A stretch of 64,000 nt of DNA from Novosphingobium sp. 18050 (GTDB lineage Bacteria > Pseudomonadota > Alphaproteobacteria > Sphingomonadales > Sphingomonadaceae), in NCBI RefSeq assembly GCF_902706195.1, contig NZ_CACSJO010000008.1, forward strand, positions 1 to 64,000, read 5' to 3'. The first letter of the stretch is position 1; each line of letters begins with the position of its first letter. Below are positions 16,728-28,424 of this stretch, one piece after another. The notes below the pieces were generated by a model. It was not told where the DNA came from. It saw only the letters and a program-made list of their open reading frames with translations, and searched no databases. The translations under genes and the position numbers were made by a program.

Positions 16728-18065
16728 TTAGCGGCGCCCCTCCAGGTAGTCGTTCAGCACTTCGTGGAAGAAACGCACCCGCGTCTCCTGCCCGGAGAGA
16801 TAGGCATCCTCGTAGCCGCGCGAATGCATTCCGCGCTGCTGCCCCTCGGCCAGCATCATGTCCTGATAGACGATCTGGTCCTTGATTTCGGGCACGCCGC
16901 GTCCGTTGTCGAAGGCGCGGTGCTGGAACTCGGCCTCGCGCAGCGGCTGAGGGCCGGCCATGATCGATTCCACCATGGTCTGCCCGGCCACAGGGAAGGC
17001 CATGCACCACAAGTCGAACGTGCATTTGTTCGGATCGGTCGGATGCGGTTCGGTGCGGAAAAGGATCACGTTGTCCGGCAAGAAGCTGATGGTGACGTTG
17101 GGGAACATCACCGTGTGCGGGCTGTCGGTAATCTCCTCGTCGTCCATATGCTCGTAGTGGACATAGCCGCGCTCCTGCCACAGGCGCTTCTTGGCGGCCT
17201 TTAGGTCGAGCCAGCCCTGCATCGCCTTGGTCTCGAAGTCCGGGTAGGACGCCGGGTCGATATCCCACTGCTGCAGGATCATGTCGAAGGGATGCTGGAC
17301 GCCGTCGGACAAGCGGTCCGACAGCGAGGGGCGCATCGGCTGCACGGTACGGCCATGCCCGCCCGGCCACATTTCATGGCGCGCCGTGTCCACGTCCTGG
17401 TCGATCCAGGGCGGCACCTGCGGGTGCGCGGTGCGGGTGTGGTAGCTTTCCGAGAAATTGTCGGTCGCGAATTTCCAGTTGGTTTCGAGGTCGATCTTCA
17501 TCCAGAAGACGCGCACGCCGGTGTCCATCGGGTAATTCTTGTAAAGCTCGGGCATGGGCGACAGGAAATCGAGCAGTTCGGGCGCCTCGTCGTCCATCGT
17601 GTACCACACGAAGCCGCCCCAGGTCGCGCAGCGCAGTTCCTTCAGCTTAAGCTTGCCGCAGGGGTTGCCCTGCGGAAAGTCCTCAGGGTCCTGCGCCTTT
17701 TCGAGCACGCCGTCCTTGCCCCAGACCCAGCCGTGATAGGGGCACTGAAAGCTGTCCTGTGAGCTGGCGTCCCACACTAGACGCATGCCGCGGTGGCGGC
17801 AGGAGTTGTAGAACGCCTTGATGGAACCGTCCTCCTGCTTCACGCAGAAGACGGATTCGTTCATGAAATCATGGACCACGTAATCACCGGCTTCTTCCAG
17901 CTCGGCAGTGCGGCCCGCGATGTGCCAGATGCGGGTCCACATACGGTCCCACTCGCGTTTCATGAATTCAGGTGAGGTGTAGCGGTCTCCGGTGATCGGA
18001 TCGCCGCGCAGGTTCGCTGCATTACGGCCGTCGATCATCAGGGCGTCGATGTCTTGCCTTCCCAT
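16728..18065 (-). CDS. Aromatic ring-hydroxylating oxygenase alpha subunit (Rieske)
   Basis: From ATG 18065 the protein is 445 residues. The Rieske [2Fe-2S] motif is Cys89-x-His91 and Cys108-x2-His111 (CRHRG...CPYHGW). The mononuclear iron site is DNFSESYHTRTAH with His209 and His214; the electron-bridging acidic position is Glu rather than the common Asp. No ferredoxin, reductase or beta-subunit gene is adjacent, so these must be supplied from elsewhere unless it is a homotrimer. It heads the cluster, and a perfect palindrome in its upstream region suggests TetR control. The substrate is unknown. Confidence 0.9.
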   Translation of the reverse strand: MGRQDIDALMIDGRNAANLRGDPITGDRYTSPEFMKREWDRMWTRIWHIAGRTAELEEAGDYVVHDFMNESVFCVKQEDGSIKAFYNSCRHRGMRLVWDASSQDSFQCPYHGWVWGKDGVLEKAQDPEDFPQGNPCGKLKLKELRCATWGGFVWYTMDDEAPELLDFLSPMPELYKNYPMDTGVRVFWMKIDLETNWKFATDNFSESYHTRTAHPQVPPWIDQDVDTARHEMWPGGHGRTVQPMRPSLSDRLSDGVQHPFDMILQQWDIDPASYPDFETKAMQGWLDLKAAKKRLWQERGYVHYEHMDDEEITDSPHTVMFPNVTISFLPDNVILFRTEPHPTDPNKCTFDLWCMAFPVAGQTMVESIMAGPQPLREAEFQHRAFDNGRGVPEIKDQIVYQDMMLAEGQQRGMHSRGYEDAYLSGQETRVRFFHEVLNDYLEGRR

Positions 18066-18132
18066 CTCGTCTCTTTCCCGTGCGCAGGCCCTTGCCAGGT
18101 CCGTGTCTTCGTTGAGGCGAGGATAACAAAAC

Positions 18133-18146
18133 TGGTCGATCGACCA
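18133..18146. promoter_or_regulatory. Perfect palindrome, likely TetR operator
   Basis: TGGTCGATCGACCA is a 14-bp perfect palindrome 67 bp upstream of the Rieske start and 72 bp downstream of the TetR gene stop. Position, length and symmetry fit an operator for the adjacent TetR-type regulator. No experimental support. Confidence 0.6.
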
Positions 18147-18217
18147 ACCTATCAAAACGATCAGGCCTGAGGGGTGAGCAAGAGAGACGGAAAATCCGCC
18201 TAACGCCCGGCGACCGA

Positions 18218-18913
18218 TCAACCTGCGGAAGGCTCCTGCAGGCTTTCGAGGCCCCTTGCGAAGAACTTCAGCGCCGGACGCGCCATGTCCTCCAGCCGCG
18301 CAACGGAATGGTGATCACGGCTGAGATCGTCGAGGAAGCCGGGGTCCTGCACCATGAAGATCAGCGCCGCCTCGATCAGATAGACGCCCGCCAGCAGGTT
18401 GCCCTCCGGGATGGTCGGCGCGTGGATGCGCAATTGATCTGTCAGGATCTGCGACACGGCGCTCAGCTTGCCGAGGATCGGGCGCAGCTCCGGCATCCTG
18501 TAAGAACTCATCAGGTGCGAGGTCATGACGATGTAATTGCGCAAGGGGTCGCCGTCGGTAGAGGCGGCATGGAGGAACGGCAGGATGAAGGCGGCAACGA
18601 TCTCCTCCAGCCCGAAAGTACCTGGCTGCGCCTGCCTGCGCGCAAAGCTTTCCGCGATGGTGGAACGTAGCAGGTCCAGCTTACGCTCCAGCGCGGCGTC
18701 GAGGATGAGGTGCTTGTTGCCGAAATGATAGTGCACCAGCCCCATGCGCACCCCCGCCTCATGCGCAATATCGCGCAGCGAGGTGCCCAGATAGCCGTTG
18801 CGGGCGAACAGTATCTCGGAAGCGTCGAGGATCTGGTTGCGCGTTGCCTCTCCCTTGGGCGTGCCGCCCTTGGGAGCCCTGCCCGCGTCTGGCTTGATCT
18901 TCGCTTCCGTCAT
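18218..18913 (-). CDS. TetR/AcrR family transcriptional regulator
   Basis: The N-terminal helix-turn-helix is ATRNQILDASEILFARNGYLGTSLRDIA followed by GLVHYHFGNK, the standard TetR signature, given here in two parts: ATRNQILDASEILFARNGY and LGTSLRDIAHEAG. The ligand-binding helical domain follows. An alternative start at 18961 would add 16 residues. A GAGGGG precedes the start chosen here. It lies directly upstream of the Rieske gene in the same direction, with the palindrome TGGTCGATCGACCA in between. It probably represses the catabolic cluster until the substrate or its CoA ester is present. Confidence 0.87.
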   Translation of the reverse strand: MTEAKIKPDAGRAPKGGTPKGEATRNQILDASEILFARNGYLGTSLRDIAHEAGVRMGLVHYHFGNKHLILDAALERKLDLLRSTIAESFARRQAQPGTFGLEEIVAAFILPFLHAASTDGDPLRNYIVMTSHLMSSYRMPELRPILGKLSAVSQILTDQLRIHAPTIPEGNLLAGVYLIEAALIFMVQDPGFLDDLSRDHHSVARLEDMARPALKFFARGLESLQEPSAG

Positions 18914-19015
18914 GACCCCTCGATGCGGCGCGAATGGCGTGCGGTCGCATGTCGCTTTCATGGCGGGTCAGAGTGCCGGTGACAACCGCGCACTGCGCAA
19001 GAACGGCCCCGTCCC

Positions 19016-21085
19016 TCAGGGCCCCGGTGCAGACGGTGCGGGAACCGGCTGCGGCGTGCTGCGCGGTGTCGCCTGTCCGCTATTGCCGGGATTGATCCGC
19101 AGCCCCTGCCCATCGATCTGCACGTCGAGCGGCACCCCGCCGAACTTGGTGCTGATTACCGCCTGCCCATCCTCAATACGAACATGGCTGTCGTCACCCA
19201 CCGGAATGTCGCCGATCTCGGGCACGTCGAGCGGTTGCACCGGCCCGTCGGGATCCGCTGCCTTCGGACGCGACGGCGCAGGCCTCTCGCCCAAGGCATC
19301 GCGCATGAAGTCACGCCAGATGCGCGCGGGTACGGTGCCGCCCGAAACGCCCTTGAGCGGCGAGTTATCATCGTTGCCGACCCACACGCCGACGACGAGA
19401 TCACCGGAATAGCCCACGAACAATGCGTCGCGATTTTCCTGGCTGGTCCCGGTCTTGCCGAAATTCGGTCCGCGAAGCATCGCGGCATGGCCGGTTCCGC
19501 GATTGATCGTAGCCCGCAGCATCCCCTCGATGGCCTCATGATCGCGCGAGGACAGGCTGCGCTTGCCATCGAGCAACCAGTCGAACCAACCCGCTTCAGG
19601 CACCGGAAACGCCCGCGGAGCGACCGGGAAGCTGTTTGCCGCCACCCCGGCATAGGCCGATGTCAGTTCCAGCAGCGTCATGCTGGCCGTGCCCAGCGCA
19701 AGGCTGGGATCGCCGGCCGGCAACGGCGAAGTAACGCCAAGACGCCGCGCCATGTCGATGACGGCCTCGTCTCCGACCTTTGAGAACAGGCGCACCGCCG
19801 CAACATTGCTGGAGCGCGCAAACGCGTCCTCCAGCGTGATCGTGGGCGAATAGGCGCCGCCCGCATTCTGCGGACGATAGGAACCCGCGACTATCGGGGT
19901 ATTGGGAACCGTGTCATCCGGAGACATTCCCGCCTTGAGCGCGGCGAGGTAGACGAACAGCTTGAAGGTCGAGCCCGGCTGCCGCCGCGCCTGTGTCACG
20001 CGGTTGAACGGGCTGGCTGAATAATCGCGCCCGCCGACCATCGCCACGACCTCGCCGTTCCGGCGCATCGCCACCAGCGCGACTTGTGCCTCGCCCGCAC
20101 CAGCCTGCCGGATAGCGCGGTGCGCGGCCGCCTGCAGACGCGAATCGAGCGTGGTGCGATAGGTTTGCCCCGCATAGCCGGCGGCCTCAATCTGGCGGGC
20201 CTGAGGCAGTGCCCAGTCGGCGAAGTAGGTGCCGGTCGGCAGTTCGCTACGGTCGCGCACGTCCAGCCGGGGCGCTGAGACGGCCCTGGCCTCCTGCTCA
20301 GTCATGTAACCAGCCTCGACCATGGTCTGAAGCACCAGCCGCATCCGCTTTTGCGAAAGCGCAAAATTGTTCGTCGGCGCCAGCCGAGAGGGCGCCTTCA
20401 TCAATCCGGCGAGCAGGGCCCCCTGCCCTTCGGTCAGCTTTTCGGGCTGACGGTGGAAGTAATGCAGCGACGCGGCGCGCAGGCCATAAGTGTTGTCGCC
20501 GAAGTAGGCGTTCGAAAGGTAACGCTCTAGAATCTCGTCTTTTGTCAGCCATGCCTCAAGCCAGAAAGCGATCAGCAATTCACGCGCCTTGCGGGTCAAC
20601 GAGCGTTCGGCGGTGAGGAAAGTGAACTTGGCGAGCTGCTGCGTGATCGTGCTGCCGCCCTGCGTGCTGCCCCCGGTCAGGTTGCTCCACGCAGCGCGGG
20701 CGATACCCCGTGGATCGACGCCCCAGTGACTATAGAAACGCCGGTCCTCGATTGCGAGGAAGGCATGGACGACGTGCGGCGGCAGTTTTGATACGTCTAC
20801 CGGCGAATCGGTGATCGCTCCGTTGCGCGCGATCGGGGTGCCATCGGCGGCAAGCAGGGTGATTTCCGGCGGCGCGATCGGCTGCAGCGACTTAGACAGA
20901 GGCGCGGTGACGGCCAGATAGCCTATCGTGCCGACAACAAGGAAAAGGACCGCCGCAAGGCCAAGCTTGATCCGTTTCCACCGGGACCGGCGGGGCTTGG
21001 CCGGAAGCGGAAGCGCAACCGATTCCGGCGCGGCAGGCGCAAGCGGCTGGGCGGGATCGGCAATGACGTGTCCAGAAAGCTCCAT
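19016..21085 (-). CDS. Penicillin-binding protein 1A family (transglycosylase/transpeptidase)
   Basis: A 689-residue bifunctional class A PBP. A cytoplasmic tail and one transmembrane helix (about residues 40-60) come first. The GT51 glycosyltransferase domain follows (AIEDRRFYSHWGVDPRGI, GGSTITQQLAK, RKARELLIAFWLE). The transpeptidase domain has GSTFK as the active-site SxxK, SSN, and KTGTS. The C-terminal tail is Pro-rich. It makes and crosslinks peptidoglycan at the inner membrane. It stands alone on the minus strand. Confidence 0.94.
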   Translation of the reverse strand: MELSGHVIADPAQPLAPAAPESVALPLPAKPRRSRWKRIKLGLAAVLFLVVGTIGYLAVTAPLSKSLQPIAPPEITLLAADGTPIARNGAITDSPVDVSKLPPHVVHAFLAIEDRRFYSHWGVDPRGIARAAWSNLTGGSTQGGSTITQQLAKFTFLTAERSLTRKARELLIAFWLEAWLTKDEILERYLSNAYFGDNTYGLRAASLHYFHRQPEKLTEGQGALLAGLMKAPSRLAPTNNFALSQKRMRLVLQTMVEAGYMTEQEARAVSAPRLDVRDRSELPTGTYFADWALPQARQIEAAGYAGQTYRTTLDSRLQAAAHRAIRQAGAGEAQVALVAMRRNGEVVAMVGGRDYSASPFNRVTQARRQPGSTFKLFVYLAALKAGMSPDDTVPNTPIVAGSYRPQNAGGAYSPTITLEDAFARSSNVAAVRLFSKVGDEAVIDMARRLGVTSPLPAGDPSLALGTASMTLLELTSAYAGVAANSFPVAPRAFPVPEAGWFDWLLDGKRSLSSRDHEAIEGMLRATINRGTGHAAMLRGPNFGKTGTSQENRDALFVGYSGDLVVGVWVGNDDNSPLKGVSGGTVPARIWRDFMRDALGERPAPSRPKAADPDGPVQPLDVPEIGDIPVGDDSHVRIEDGQAVISTKFGGVPLDVQIDGQGLRINPGNSGQATPRSTPQPVPAPSAPGP

Positions 21086-21185
21086 CGCCCGGCACTGCTA
21101 TACGATTCTTTGCCGCAGTGCATCATCAAGCGTGCAGCGGCGATGCAGGTTATCCTCCCCGAACTCGGAGAGGATAAGGACAGCG

Positions 21186-22349
21186 TTATTCGCGAGCCTC
21201 GGCTTTCTCCGCATAAGGCATGATCATGGTGCCATCGGGGGCGGCGGTGAAAGTCGTCTGCGTCGGGTAAGGGATCGAGATGCCTTCCGCCGCAAAGCGC
21301 TTCATGATCGCTACCACCAGTCGGTCGCGCAGCGGATGCGCCACCGCCCAGTCACGTCCCGGCACGTCGACCAACAGCGTGAAGTCCAGCGAACTGGCGC
21401 CGAAACTCTCGAACCCGGCGCGCGCGGGCTTGCCGCCTTCGGCCTCGACCAGTTCCTTCAAGATGTCGGGCACGCGTGCCAGCGTCTCGGGCGGGGTTTC
21501 ATAGGCGACGCCGATGGTGAAAGGCAGGCGGATATGGTCCCGCCCGCTGACATTGAGGATTTCCTTATCGAGCAGGTTCTTGTTGGCGATGATCCGCAAC
21601 TCGCCGGAATAGGCGCGGATACGCGTGGACTTCAGGCCGATGGCCTCGATCACACCCGAACTGGTGCCGAAGCTGATCTGGTCGCCCTTGCTGAACGGAC
21701 GGTCGAAGATGATCGCCAGAGCCGCGAAGAGATCTGCGAATATGCCCTGCGCGGCAAGACCGATGGCGATGCCGCCGACGCCGAGACCCGCGACAAGGCC
21801 AGTCACGTTGACGCCCAGATTGTCGAGCAGCACCACCGTCGCCACCGCGAAGACCACTACGCTGACCAGCAGACGGATCAGGCCCATCGCATTAATGATC
21901 GCCTCGCCCTGGAAGTGCTCGGCCGAGGTGCGGTGTTCTATGGCGCCGAGGATGAACTCACGCGCCCAGATCGCGCCCTGCACCACGGCCGCAAGGGTGA
22001 ACAGGAATGTGATGAACCGGTCGAGGACCGGCGGGGTCTGCGCATAACCGTCGACCGCCCGGATCGCGACCATAATGATGAAGTAGTTGGTCGTCTTGGA
22101 CACCACGCGCCCCACGACGAGCAGCCAGTCGGCTCGGCCGCGTTCGGGATTGCATAGTTTCGTACCCAGCCGCCGTAGTGCGTAAAGCCCCGTGACGATG
22201 GTTACGGCGATGACGCCAGCGATGATAATCTGCAGCCAGTAGGTCTGAAACCAGTCAAGACTGGACCCAGAAAGATCGCGAAGCTGGACGGAAACGTCGG
22301 GAACCGCGTGGTGTGCGGGGGCGGAATTCGGGGTCGTGCTTACGCTCAT
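21186..22349 (-). CDS. MscS-type mechanosensitive ion channel
   Basis: From ATG 22349 it is 387 residues, with in-frame alternatives at 22370 and 22436. There are four to five transmembrane helices. The pore helix segment GLVAGLGVGGIAIGLAAQG is Gly/Ala-rich as in MscS TM3. It is followed by the beta domain (FDRPFSKGDQISFG, GVIEAIGLKSTRIR) and the C-terminal domain. It protects cells against hypo-osmotic shock by opening under membrane tension. No operon partner. Confidence 0.9.
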   Translation of the reverse strand: MSVSTTPNSAPAHHAVPDVSVQLRDLSGSSLDWFQTYWLQIIIAGVIAVTIVTGLYALRRLGTKLCNPERGRADWLLVVGRVVSKTTNYFIIMVAIRAVDGYAQTPPVLDRFITFLFTLAAVVQGAIWAREFILGAIEHRTSAEHFQGEAIINAMGLIRLLVSVVVFAVATVVLLDNLGVNVTGLVAGLGVGGIAIGLAAQGIFADLFAALAIIFDRPFSKGDQISFGTSSGVIEAIGLKSTRIRAYSGELRIIANKNLLDKEILNVSGRDHIRLPFTIGVAYETPPETLARVPDILKELVEAEGGKPARAGFESFGASSLDFTLLVDVPGRDWAVAHPLRDRLVVAIMKRFAAEGISIPYPTQTTFTAAPDGTMIMPYAEKAEARE

Positions 22350-22572
22350 CGCGTGTTCGTCATCCTGCATTGCGGCGCCGGCAGGGCCTGGTTCCGACCA
22401 CGGGGTAACCCGTACAGACCGGTCGATCGGCGACACCCGGGCTGCATGAGCCAGGCATCGGCGCGGATCATTGCAATGACCGAAGCACCAAATTTGTTCC
22501 CGGCCATCGGCCGGGCCGCACCGTTCACGGGGGAAGGTCCCTCTATCCAGTCCGAGCAGTGCCCGTCAACGA

Positions 22573-22595
22573 ATGTCGGGTCAGAAGCCCGACAT
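22573..22595 (-). terminator. Hairpin downstream of the YdeP-type oxidoreductase
   Basis: ATGTCGGG (22573-22580) and CCCGACAT (22588-22595) form an 8-bp stem with a 7-nt loop, just 3' of the minus-strand oxidoreductase stop. There is no U-tract, so termination is only plausible. Confidence 0.4.
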
Positions 22596-22619
22596 GTCGG
22601 CGGGCGCAACTGCAGACTG

Positions 22620-24884
<2,265 letters not shown>

Positions 24885-24983
24885 GGTGCAGGCCTCCGCT
24901 GTCTGTGTTCCGATTTAGGGATGGAGCGACGTTATTTCGAGCGGAATCGTTCGTCGGAAGCGCTCGCTTGCGAATCCGCCAAA

Positions 24984-25004
24984 TATACCATAGGGGGGTA
25001 TAGT
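24984..25004 (+). promoter_or_regulatory. DmeR/RcnR-type operator with G6 tract
   Basis: TATACCATAGGGGGGTATA (24984-25000 region) has AT-rich half sites flanking a six-G tract, the architecture of RcnR/CsoR-family operators. From memory it closely resembles the operator reported for rhizobial dmeRF. It ends at the dmeR ATG (25005), so the G tract also serves as the Shine-Dalgarno. Metal-free DmeR should block expression of dmeRF. Confidence 0.7.
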
Positions 25005-25280
25005 ATGGGACATCTTAGCGAAAACAGTCAGCCGCTGATCATGCGGGTACGCCGCATGATCGGCCAGTTGCAGGCCGTAGAGCGCGCGCTCGTCAGCGGA
25101 GAGGACTGCGCCAAGACGCTACTGTTGAGCGCGGCTGTACGCGGCGCGGTCAATGGCTTCATCGACGAACTGATCGAAGATCATCTGCGCACGCACGTTG
25201 CCGCCCCCGAACTCACTCAGGAAGAACGCGATGAAGGCATGCAAGCCGTGATCACCGCGATCCGCCGCTACGCGAAATGA
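25005..25280 (+). CDS. dmeR: Ni/Co-sensing repressor DmeR (RcnR/CsoR/FrmR family)
   Basis: A 91-residue all-helical DUF156 repressor. The metal ligands of RcnR are conserved in number and position: His3 (MGH), Cys35 (EDCAK), His60 and His64 (DHLRTH). The core MRVRRMIGQLQAVERAL is the DNA-binding and dimer helix. The start is set by His3 and by the G-rich ribosome site. It overlaps dmeF by 4 bp (ATGA). It should release its operator when Co2+ or Ni2+ binds. FrmR-type formaldehyde sensing is less likely because of His3 and the CDF partner. Confidence 0.9.
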   Translation: MGHLSENSQPLIMRVRRMIGQLQAVERALVSGEDCAKTLLLSAAVRGAVNGFIDELIEDHLRTHVAAPELTQEERDEGMQAVITAIRRYAK

Positions 25281-26215
25281 CCCAGCACGATACCGTGGCA
25301 GCTCCCCAGACCGACCCGCTTTCTCACGCCCACGACTTCCTGGGCGCATCGCACGACGACAACGCCCGCCGCACCCGCTGGGCGGTGATCCTGACCGCCG
25401 TCATGATGGTGGGAGAGATCATCGCCGGTTATGCGACCGGGTCGATGGCCCTGCTGGCAGACGGCTTTCACATGGCAACCCACGCCGGCGCGTTGACCGT
25501 AGCGGCGATGGCCTATGCCTATGCCCGGCGCCATTCAAACGACCCTGCCTTCAGCTTCGGCACCGGCAAAGTGGGTGATCTTGCGGGCTTCGCCTCGGCT
25601 CTGGTTCTGGCGATCTTCGCGACCGGAATCGGCGTGGAGTCGGTCAACCGACTGCTGCACCCCGGCGCCGTGGCCTTTGGCGAGGCAACAATCGTTGCGG
25701 TACTGGGCCTGCTGGTGAACATCGCCAGCGCCCTCCTGCTCTCCGGCGACCATCACCATGGCCATCATCATGATCATGGCCACGATCATGGGCACGGTCA
25801 TCATCGCCACGGCGACAACAACCTGCGATCGGCCTACCTCCACGTCATTGCCGATGCGCTGACTTCGGTGCTGGCGATCGCAGCGCTGCTTTCGGGTCGC
25901 TACCTTGGCTGGACCTGGCTGGATCCGGTGATGGGCATCGTCGGTGCAGTAGTCATCGCCCGCTGGTCATGGTCGCTGATGAAAGACACCTCCGGCGTCC
26001 TGCTCGACCGTACCGACCATCACATCGCGCAGGAAGTGCGCGAGGCGGTCGAAGGACCGGGCGACGCGCGCATCACCGACCTGCACGTATGGCGCATCGG
26101 CCCCGACGCCCACGCCGCGATCATCGCCGCCAAAACTCCCCTGGACCAGGCCGAACTGCGCCGCCGCCTGACACCCGTGCATGAATTGCGGCACGTCTCG
26201 ATCGAGCGGCACTGA
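25277..26215 (+). CDS. dmeF: CDF-family cobalt/nickel efflux transporter DmeF
   Basis: A 312-residue cation diffusion facilitator with six transmembrane helices. The TM2 metal site is ADGFHMATHAGAL and the TM5 site VIADALTSVLAI. A long His-rich cytosolic loop (about residues 156-178, HHHGHHHDHGHDHGHGHHRH) follows TM4, as in DmeF. The C-terminal CDF domain contains DLHVWRIGPDAHAA. It overlaps dmeR, the Ni/Co sensor, so Co2+/Ni2+ export is the probable job. It balances the cobalt uptake system CbtAB at the start of the window. Confidence 0.92.
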   Translation: MTQHDTVAAPQTDPLSHAHDFLGASHDDNARRTRWAVILTAVMMVGEIIAGYATGSMALLADGFHMATHAGALTVAAMAYAYARRHSNDPAFSFGTGKVGDLAGFASALVLAIFATGIGVESVNRLLHPGAVAFGEATIVAVLGLLVNIASALLLSGDHHHGHHHDHGHDHGHGHHRHGDNNLRSAYLHVIADALTSVLAIAALLSGRYLGWTWLDPVMGIVGAVVIARWSWSLMKDTSGVLLDRTDHHIAQEVREAVEGPGDARITDLHVWRIGPDAHAAIIAAKTPLDQAELRRRLTPVHELRHVSIERH

Positions 26216-26224
26216 AACGGCTTC

Positions 26225-26989
26225 TCAGTCTGCCGTCCAGCCGCCATCAACGACAAGACTCGTGCCGGTCATCAGCGCCGACGCATCAGACGCCAGGAAC
26301 AGCACCGCACCCATGAGGTCTTCCACCTGACCGATCCGGCCCAGCTTGATCTTCGTCAGCACGCTGGCCTTGAACGCCGCATCCTCGAAATAGGGCTTCG
26401 TCAGCGGCGTCTCGATGAACGTCGGCGCAATCGTGTTTGAACGGATGCCGTGGGACGCAAGATCCAGCGCCATAGCCTTGTTCATGCCCTCCAGCGCCCA
26501 CTTGCTGGCGCAGTAAAGCGAACGCCCCGGCCCGCCTACATGGCCCATCTGCGAACCCATGTGGATCAGGCTACCCTTCGTGCCTGCCGCCATCATCCGC
26601 CGCACGCAGGCCTGCGCTACGAAGAAGGCGCTCTTCACATTGAGATCGAGAACGGCGTCGTAATCCTCCCCCGTTACATCCCACATCGGCTTCGGCCGGT
26701 TCGTCCCAGCGTTGTTGACGAGGACATGAAACGGCGCTCGCGCGTCGAAGAACGCGGCGACGGCGTCAAGGTCCGACACGTCGAGCGTGACGGCATGGGC
26801 GGTGCCGCCCTGCGCGGCAATCTCGGCGGCTACGGTCTCGATCTCACCGGCAGTGCGCGCGACAAGGGTTACTTCGGCCCCGGCCTGCGTCAACGCGGCG
26901 GCAGCCGCAAGGCCGATGCCGCGCCCTGCCCCCGTAACCACGGCGCGGCGGCCATCGAGGCGCAGGCTGGGCGTGATGGGCAGGGTCAT
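26225..26989 (-). CDS. SDR family oxidoreductase
   Basis: From ATG 26989 (GAGAAACGACC upstream) it is 254 residues. It has TGAGRGIGLA for cofactor, NNAGTNRPKP, HMGSQMGHVGG (Ser region), YCASKWALEG (Tyr-x3-Lys) and the end TSLVVDGGWTAD. This is close to gluconate 5-dehydrogenase/3-oxoacyl reductase-like SDRs. It follows the HisD-family gene on the same strand after about 100 bp and is convergent with dmeF. A shared pathway with the HisD-like enzyme is likely. The substrate is unknown. Confidence 0.87.
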   Translation of the reverse strand: MTLPITPSLRLDGRRAVVTGAGRGIGLAAAAALTQAGAEVTLVARTAGEIETVAAEIAAQGGTAHAVTLDVSDLDAVAAFFDARAPFHVLVNNAGTNRPKPMWDVTGEDYDAVLDLNVKSAFFVAQACVRRMMAAGTKGSLIHMGSQMGHVGGPGRSLYCASKWALEGMNKAMALDLASHGIRSNTIAPTFIETPLTKPYFEDAAFKASVLTKIKLGRIGQVEDLMGAVLFLASDASALMTGTSLVVDGGWTAD

Positions 26990-27092
26990 GGTCGTTTCTC
27001 TCATCGCGAGTTCAGGAATGGCCGGGCAGGAAGAGCCCGATCCGGCCGCCCTGTCCACCCCTGCCCGTAGCCCCGAGGGGAAGAAGTGCCGA

Positions 27093-28424
27093 TCAGGCGG
27101 CCGTCTCGGCCGTCGGCTCTGCCTGTCCGGCATAAGGCACTGCCCGGCCACCGAAGCGGCGCACACGGATGTTGGCCTGCTCGCCGTGGCCGGCAAAACC
27201 CTCCAGCGCGCAGAGACGGCTGCAGTATTCGCCGATCAGAGCCGAAGCCTCGTCGGTGGTAATACGCTGATACGTGCAGGTCTTCAGGAACTTGCCGACC
27301 CAAAGGCCGCCCGTGTAGCGCGCCGCCTTCTTCGTGGGCAGCGTGTGGTTGGTGCCGATCACCTTGTCGCCAAAGCTTACGTTGGTGCGGCTTCCCAGGA
27401 ACAGTGCACCGTAATTGGTCATGCTTCTGAGGAAGAAATCGGGATCGGCGGTCATCACCTGAACGTGCTCGGAAGCGAGATCGTCGGCGACCTGAACCAT
27501 CTCCTCATAGCTCTCGGCCACGATCACCTCGCCGAACGTCTCCCACGCCTTGCGGGCATGCTCGGCGGTGGGCAGAATTTCAAGCAGCCGCTCGATCTCG
27601 GCTATGGTCGCGCGCGCGAACTTCTCCGAATTGGTGAGCAGGACGCCCGGGCTGTCGGGGCCATGCTCGACCTGTCCGAGGATATCGGTGGCGGCGATTT
27701 CTGGATCGCAGCCGATCTCATCGGCGATGATCAGCGTCTCCGTAGGACCGGCGAAAAGGTCGATGCCCACGCGCCCGAACAACTGGCGCTTGGCTTCGGC
27801 AACGAAGGCATTGCCTGGGCCGACGAGGATGTCGACCGGCTCGATCGTCTGGGTCCCGATCGCCATGGCGCCGATCGCCTGGATGCCGCCCAGCGCGTAG
27901 ATTGCGTCGGCCCCGGCCATCGCCTGCGCAGCAACAATTGCGCGCGCGGGCTTGCCCTGAAACGGCGGGGCGCAGGTAATCACCCGCTTCACGCCGGCGA
28001 CCTTGGCAGTGATCACGCTCATGTGTGCGCTGGCGAGAAGCGGGTACTTGCCGCCCGGCACATAGCAGCCTGCGGAGTTCAGCGGGATATTCTTGTGGCC
28101 CAGCACGACGCCGGGCAGGGTCTCCACCTCGACGTCGGTCATCGAGGCGCGCTGGATTTGCGCAAAGTTCCGCACCTGCGTTTGCGCGAACTCGATGTCC
28201 TTGCGTTCCTGCGGGGATAGGCTGTTCACGCAGGCCTCGATCTCGGCTTGGGACAAGCGGTAGTCCTCGCGGTCCCAGCCATCGAACTTGTTGCTCATCT
28301 CGCGCAGGGCGATGTCGCCCCGCGCCGCGATATCAGCCAGAGCGGCTTCCACGATATCGCGCACCTTGCGGTCCGCAGTCGCCTTCGCCTCGGCACTCGC
28401 GCCGCGCTTGAGATAGATCGCCAT
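27093..28424 (-). CDS. Histidinol dehydrogenase family protein (HpsN-like)
   Basis: A 443-residue HisD-fold NAD-dependent dehydrogenase, start ATG 28424. It has [22 protein letters not shown], and the stretch [20 protein letters not shown] followed by [20 protein letters not shown]. That version is typical of catabolic HisD paralogues such as sulfopropanediol dehydrogenase (HpsN) rather than biosynthetic HisD. No his genes are nearby; the downstream neighbour is an SDR. It probably oxidises a polyol-like substrate to the acid. The exact substrate cannot be told. Confidence 0.8.
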   Translation of the reverse strand: MAIYLKRGASAEAKATADRKVRDIVEAALADIAARGDIALREMSNKFDGWDREDYRLSQAEIEACVNSLSPQERKDIEFAQTQVRNFAQIQRASMTDVEVETLPGVVLGHKNIPLNSAGCYVPGGKYPLLASAHMSVITAKVAGVKRVITCAPPFQGKPARAIVAAQAMAGADAIYALGGIQAIGAMAIGTQTIEPVDILVGPGNAFVAEAKRQLFGRVGIDLFAGPTETLIIADEIGCDPEIAATDILGQVEHGPDSPGVLLTNSEKFARATIAEIERLLEILPTAEHARKAWETFGEVIVAESYEEMVQVADDLASEHVQVMTADPDFFLRSMTNYGALFLGSRTNVSFGDKVIGTNHTLPTKKAARYTGGLWVGKFLKTCTYQRITTDEASALIGEYCSRLCALEGFAGHGEQANIRVRRFGGRAVPYAGQAEPTAETAA

